Source: Leptospira brenneri (GTDB lineage: Bacteria > Spirochaetota > Leptospiria > Leptospirales > Leptospiraceae). From it: a stretch of 64,000 nt of DNA. Where the stretch lies: NCBI RefSeq assembly GCF_002812125.1, contig NZ_NPDQ01000011.1, positions 9,923-73,922 on the forward strand. Reading direction: 5' to 3'. The notes under the pieces were generated by a model. It saw nothing but the letters and a program-made list of their open reading frames with translations, made no database searches and was not told the origin of the DNA. Shown here in pieces: positions 62,350-64,000 of the stretch; positions within the stretch are counted from its first letter, which is position 1; each line of letters starts with the position of its first letter. The position numbers and the translations under genes were made by a program.

Positions 62350-62454
62350 GCGCCAGCGATAGTAGCGGAAATCCTTTCGCATCGCGAAAGATTGGAGCGG
62401 ATAGCGCGGTCCTTTTTAGAAAAAATTTCCCAAACTAGAACCATTCGAGGCGCC
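62350..62454. repeat. Dispersed intergenic repeat, copy 2 (GCGCC-bounded)
   Basis: Begins GCGCCA (62350-62355) and ends GAGGCGCC (62447-62454). Contains AGCGGAAATCCTTTC, the complementary GAAAGATTGGAGCGG and AGCGCGGTCC in the same order as at 23349-23510. The central hairpin is a near-perfect CTTTCGCATCGCGAAAG. This copy is 57 bases shorter because the variable middle is short. Confidence 0.65.
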
Positions 62455-62622
62455 AAAAAACTTAGGTAACCCATGTGAGTGATCTAATGTGTTACCGATG
62501 TGCCTTTCTATACATTGGGTCTGTAATTGCTTCTTCCCTTACAAATTGATCTCAATACATCCTTTACGCACTAGATTTTAATTCTTCGATTCAGAACACG
62601 ATGTACACACCAGGAGTGTGTC

Positions 62623-63819
62623 ATGGTTTGGAAGGAGACAAACGTGTTTGAAGAAAGAATGAAATTTGTTGTGGCGTGGAAACGTGGAGGTTGGTCTCTC
62701 ACAGACCTCTGCCATGAATTCAATATTAGTCGAGTCACTGGCTATAAATACTTAGAACAGTATGAGCTTTATGGTCTTGATGGTTTAAAAGATAAAAGTA
62801 GGAAACCAAAACGCCATCCACACCAAACTCGAAAGAAAATCATTGAACTCATCTTACAAGAAAGAAAAGAACATCCGAGATGGGGAGCAAGGAAACTCTT
62901 GGCTTCTTTATCAGCAAGGATCCATATGATTAAGAAGTGGCCTCATCCAAGTACTGTTGGTCGTATCTTAAAAAAAAATGATCTAATCAAACCTCCTAAA
63001 CGAAGGATCCGGAAAGAAAGTGTCGAACAACCGTTTTCTCATGCACTTGGTCCCAATGATATTTGGTGCGCAGATTTTAAGGGTCATTTCACTGTAGGGA
63101 ATGGAGAAAGGTGTACCCCATTAACCGTAACTGATGCCTACAGTCGATTTTTACTCTGTTGTGAAATTGTGACAAAGGCGGATACAGCCAATGTAATCAA
63201 TGAATTTACGAAGTTATTCACGGAGTATGGAATGCCTCTTGCAATTCGAACGGACAATGGACCACCGTTCGCCTCGAATGCACTGGCAGGTCTCAGTAAA
63301 CTCTCTGTTTGGTGGATTAAACTTGGAATCAAATTGGAGCGAATTGAGCCAGGGAAACCTCAACAGAATGGTAGGCATGAACGAATGCATAAAACGTTAA
63401 AAGAAGAAACGGCTTTGCCACCGAGATCGAGTTTAGAAGCTCAACAAAAAGCATTTCGGAACTTCCAAAAGGAGTTTAATTATGTAAGACCACATGAAGG
63501 AATTCAAAATGCATTTCCAGCAAATCATTATAGGAAGTCCAAACGAAAGTTTCCGAAACGGATCGTTAAAGCTTCATATCCAACGAACATCATGATCGGT
63601 GAAGTGAATGATATTGGGAATCTACATTTTGAAGGACATCGGATCTTTTTATCTTCCGCTCTGGCATTGGAAGAAGTTGGGTTAGAAGAAATCTCAGACA
63701 GACATGTGAAGATTCATTTTTATGGAGTGAGTCTTGGAGTAATCGACTTATACACAGGAAAATTGTTGCATTTTAAAAACCCAATGCCATCCTCTTTAAC
63801 GTCTGAATCAGGATTTTAA
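62623..63819 (+). CDS. IS481-family DDE transposase
   Basis: 398 residues, intact. An N-terminal helix-turn-helix (about 12-60: GWSLTDLCHEFNISRVTGYKYLEQYE) is followed by an HTH_29/Mu-type linker and an rve-type integrase core. The DDE residues are in WCADFKGHF, IRTDNGPPFAS and NGRHERMHKTLKEE (E). AGGAG lies six bases before the ATG. The reading frame shows no decay, so it may still be active. Confidence 0.9.
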   Translation: MVWKETNVFEERMKFVVAWKRGGWSLTDLCHEFNISRVTGYKYLEQYELYGLDGLKDKSRKPKRHPHQTRKKIIELILQERKEHPRWGARKLLASLSARIHMIKKWPHPSTVGRILKKNDLIKPPKRRIRKESVEQPFSHALGPNDIWCADFKGHFTVGNGERCTPLTVTDAYSRFLLCCEIVTKADTANVINEFTKLFTEYGMPLAIRTDNGPPFASNALAGLSKLSVWWIKLGIKLERIEPGKPQQNGRHERMHKTLKEETALPPRSSLEAQQKAFRNFQKEFNYVRPHEGIQNAFPANHYRKSKRKFPKRIVKASYPTNIMIGEVNDIGNLHFEGHRIFLSSALALEEVGLEEISDRHVKIHFYGVSLGVIDLYTGKLLHFKNPMPSSLTSESGF

Positions 63820-63820
63820 T

Positions 63821-63840
63821 CATACTTTTTGTAAAGTATG
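63821..63840 (+). terminator. Hairpin just after the transposase stop
   Basis: CATACTTT (63821-63828), loop TTGT, AAAGTATG (63833-63840): a perfect 8-bp stem with no T run. It may end the transposase transcript weakly or be part of the IS end structure. Confidence 0.35.
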
Positions 63841-63912
63841 TATTAAGACAAAACTGTAAAGGATGTACGAGTACACTCAAATTGAACATAACCCATAAGT
63901 GACATAAGATCA

Positions 63913-64000
63913 ATTATGGGAAGTTGCATATTGCTTCATAATAGATGGTATCTGAAATCAAAATAATGCTTCAAAAGTAAAAGTATTCGAAGTAACATTC
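63913..64000. other. Window end, no feature seen
   Basis: Eighty-eight bases of A+T-rich sequence beyond the candidate right IS end. No open frame or clear site was found. Confidence 0.5.

Larger units (their letters stand above)
62480..63912 (+). mobile_element. IS481-family insertion sequence (candidate ends)
   Basis: An intact transposase gene (62623-63819) is flanked by TGATCTAATGTG (62480-62491) and, inverted, TGATCTTATGTC (63912-63901), matching at 10 of 12 positions. Together they would give an element of about 1.43 kb, a normal size for this family. The exact terminal bases and a target duplication could not be fixed by eye; TGT, a common IS481 terminus, occurs at 62488 and, inverted, at 63904. 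Confidence 0.55.

Noticed and set aside
62480..63912. A target-site duplication for the IS481 element
   Set aside because: The bases outside the candidate ends are inverted rather than direct copies; no convincing direct repeat was found.
1..64000. tRNA, rRNA, CRISPR arrays and cobalamin riboswitches
   Set aside because: I looked for T-loop signatures, regularly spaced repeats and B12-box-like leaders (notably upstream of the mutase operon) and saw none.

Overview
The window looks like chromosomal DNA of a spirochaete of the genus Leptospira, most likely from the saprophytic side. Four things point that way. The A+T-rich genes are densely packed. Many lipoproteins have loose spirochaetal lipoboxes (…FxxC). 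Two DUF1574-type proteins are present. Typical Leptospira housekeeping genes are present too (methylmalonyl-CoA mutase, an SspB homologue, HtrA-like proteases). I saw no rRNA, tRNA or CRISPR.

Layout. 1-4.2 kb: an ExbB/TonB/papain-like operon, then a polytopic GT-C-type protein. 4.2-9.8 kb: an RND pump, a PilZ protein and a LiaS/NarL-type two-component pair. 9.8-10.26 kb: a long intergenic region with two copies of a palindrome/promoter element and what looks like a terminated, highly structured small RNA. 10.26-15.7 kb: the methylmalonyl-CoA mutase operon (mutA, mutB, meaB), read leftward. 15.8-19.4 kb: YhhN, a ferritin-like protein with a histone-H1-like tail, a DUF2505-like protein, a DMT transporter and a methyltransferase. 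19.5-22.7 kb: an accessory island whose junctions carry integron-type GTTRRRY/RYYYAAC core sites. It holds an SMC/RloC-like ATPase with a zinc hook and a two-gene small-protein module. 22.9-28.3 kb: lipoproteins, a DUF302 gene with a CsoR-type palindrome, spermidine synthase, an outer-membrane-like protein and a lipoprotein with an HExxH motif. 28.3-33.5 kb: pyrF and a FAD oxidoreductase/DUF1365/cyclopropane synthase lipid operon. 33.5-42.8 kb: surface-glycan genes (DUF1574, nucleotidyltransferase-GT2 fusion, epimerase-like protein, GT2, GT-C) and an M30-like metalloprotease lipoprotein. 42.8-57.9 kb: an HtrA protease with an inactive paralogue, a membrane HATPase, apt, htpX, an NCS2-like permease, sspB, a CapD/FlaA1-like dehydratase, a STAS/zinc-ribbon protein, hrpB, an AraC-Ogt fusion and a second YhhN. 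58-62.3 kb: a secreted module of an ASH-domain lipoprotein, a subtilisin-like protease and a small lipoprotein resembling a free protease propeptide. 62.5-63.9 kb: an intact IS481-family element.

The strongest candidates for undescribed biology are: (i) the small-RNA locus at about 10.1-10.26 kb, with a C-rich anti-Shine-Dalgarno-like loop and a duplicated operator/promoter; (ii) the integrase-less cassette-like island at 19.5-22.7 kb with a possible defence ATPase; (iii) the S8 protease with its putative stand-alone I9-like partner; (iv) several catalytically dead relatives of proteases or epimerases; (v) start codons buried in perfect inverted repeats (7.5 kb and 62.0 kb); (vi) three divergent gene pairs whose start codons overlap on the palindromes ATGCAT or CATG. 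A dispersed GCGCC-bounded repeat occurs twice. Starts were moved from the longest open frame where a signal peptide, ribosome-binding site or neighbour argued for it, and this is noted in each entry.
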